Positions 4,793-5,377 of a stretch of DNA of 5,377 bases are shown here, in pieces. The position numbers were made by a program, and so were the translations under genes. Source of the DNA: Bacteroidales bacterium (GTDB taxonomy: Bacteria > Bacteroidota > Bacteroidia > Bacteroidales > Bacteroidaceae). The stretch is taken from positions 1 to 5,377 of the forward strand of contig SFJN01000172.1 of assembly GCA_004555055.1 (NCBI GenBank). Reading direction: 5' to 3'. The notes below the pieces were generated by a model that saw nothing but the letters and a program-made list of their open reading frames with translations, was not told the origin of the DNA and ran no database searches. Each line of letters opens with the position of its first letter. The first letter of the stretch is position 1.

Positions 4793-5377
4793 ATGGGGAA
4801 CATCGAGTATAAGAAAACGCTGACTATCAAAGGGAAGATCATAAAAGAAGATGATGTTCTTCGTATAGCACACCTGCTTCACTCACAGTTTCGCACCGGT
4901 GATTATACGGAGGAATACGAAATTCTATTTGAGGATCAAAGCAGTATCACTGGCAATGATAGCGTAGCAATATTGGCAAGTGATGAATTCAGGAAAAGGC
5001 AAAGTCAGCGCCTTTGGTTTACCTATAAATCAAAGGGGTATGACCGCAAAATCGAAGTACGAATATATAATTCACTCCTTTATCCCAACGAGAGCACTGT
5101 TGAAATTAGTAGCACAGACAGAGATTGGTATAATTCCATCTGTAACGAGATGTCAACCATAATAAATGAAATGGAAAAGCAAAAAATCAATATCACTTTT
5201 CCAATAAAAAATCTTTGTTCAATGCTTCTTGGTTTTTGTGAAAGTTTGTTATTTTCATTTTCTTTAGAAAGAATATTTCCCAGTGCCTTTACAAATCTTC
5301 AATCAGCCGTAATCGTTGGCCTGTGTTGTATGATACTGGTGTCAGTAAACCTTTGGCTTCTCAGCCTGATAGACAAA
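4793..5377 (+). CDS. Unrecognised AT-rich protein with two C-terminal membrane segments (3' end outside window)
   Basis: The frame opens at ATG 4793, with AAGGA (4779-4783) nine bases upstream, and runs 195 codons without a stop to the window edge. I do not recognise the family. Residues 1-135 look soluble and alternate strand and helix: a TIKGKIIKEDDVLRIAHLL start (11-29), strands WFTYKSK and KIEVRIYNSLL (86-96), then VEISSTDRDWYNSICNEM and a helix to residue 130. A hydrophobic stretch follows at about 137-158 (LCSMLLGFCESLLFSFSL) and another at about 169-192 (LQSAVIVGLCCMILVSVNLW), so it is probably anchored in the membrane with the N-terminal domain inside. It starts 23 bases after rhuM on the same strand and is probably in the same operon. 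Base composition is much more AT-rich than hsdM, which suggests separate acquisition. A sensor or membrane-acting effector added to a restriction locus is one possibility, but function is unknown. Confidence 0.7.
   Translation, partial: MGNIEYKKTLTIKGKIIKEDDVLRIAHLLHSQFRTGDYTEEYEILFEDQSSITGNDSVAILASDEFRKRQSQRLWFTYKSKGYDRKIEVRIYNSLLYPNESTVEISSTDRDWYNSICNEMSTIINEMEKQKINITFPIKNLCSMLLGFCESLLFSFSLERIFPSAFTNLQSAVIVGLCCMILVSVNLWLLSLIDK

Larger units (their letters stand above)
338..5377. mobile_element. Left part of a tRNA-Ser-integrated genomic island (right end outside window)
   Basis: The extent is inferred from the tRNA remnant at 279-337. The displaced 3' half keeps its native downstream flank to the left, so the inserted DNA must lie to the right. 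The content fits an island: an excisionase-like protein with two HTH domains next to the att site, then a type I modification operon, RhuM and an AT-rich unknown gene. Base composition is patchy: one hsdM line (2821-2880) has 36 G+C in 60, while one line of the last gene (5161-5220) has 13 in 60. No integrase gene is visible; it would be expected nearer the far end. Whether this is a prophage remnant, an integrative conjugative element or a plain defence island cannot be told from this end. Confidence 0.6.

Overview
The window looks like a tRNA-anchored genomic island in a moderately GC-rich Firmicute, probably an Oscillospiraceae/Ruminococcaceae gut bacterium of the Faecalibacterium type. That assignment is an inference from codon use, Shine-Dalgarno strength and the style of the HTH and HsdM proteins, not a match to a named genome.

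Bases 1-278 read as chromosomal flank: a strong hairpin terminator (29-67), a doubtful small ORF on the minus strand, and a second hairpin terminator (236-273, minus) in the position expected behind a tRNA gene. Bases 279-337 are the 3' half of a tRNA-Ser(CGA) gene on the minus strand, from the anticodon loop to the encoded CCA. The 5' half is absent and the match stops at the anticodon loop. This is the classic displaced att site left when an integrative element enters a tRNA gene. The geometry places the element to the right, so everything from about 338 onward should be island DNA, with the intact tRNA-Ser expected beyond the right edge.

Inside the element, a non-coding stretch (338-687) with short CAAGA-type repeats leads to a 205-residue protein with two winged-HTH/excisionase-like domains (688-1305) and a terminator. 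A second non-coding region (1306-1645) holds a near-consensus sigma-70 promoter (TTGACA, 17 bp, TATACT). A 21-bp direct repeat (19/21 identical) brackets that promoter, one copy just upstream of the -35 box and the other just before the ribosome binding site.

The promoter drives a tightly packed operon: a half-length type I specificity subunit (hsdS, single target-recognition domain), the HsdM DNA methyltransferase and a RhuM-family protein. The two junctions between these three genes are 4-bp ATGA overlaps. After 23 bases comes a strikingly AT-rich gene for an unrecognised protein with two predicted membrane segments; it is still open at the window edge. No HsdR motor/nuclease gene and no second specificity gene are visible, so the locus is incomplete here and probably continues to the right. 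HsdM plus two copies of the single-TRD HsdS could form a complete modification enzyme with a symmetrical target. The roles of RhuM and of the membrane protein in this defence-type operon are not known and are the most interesting open points.
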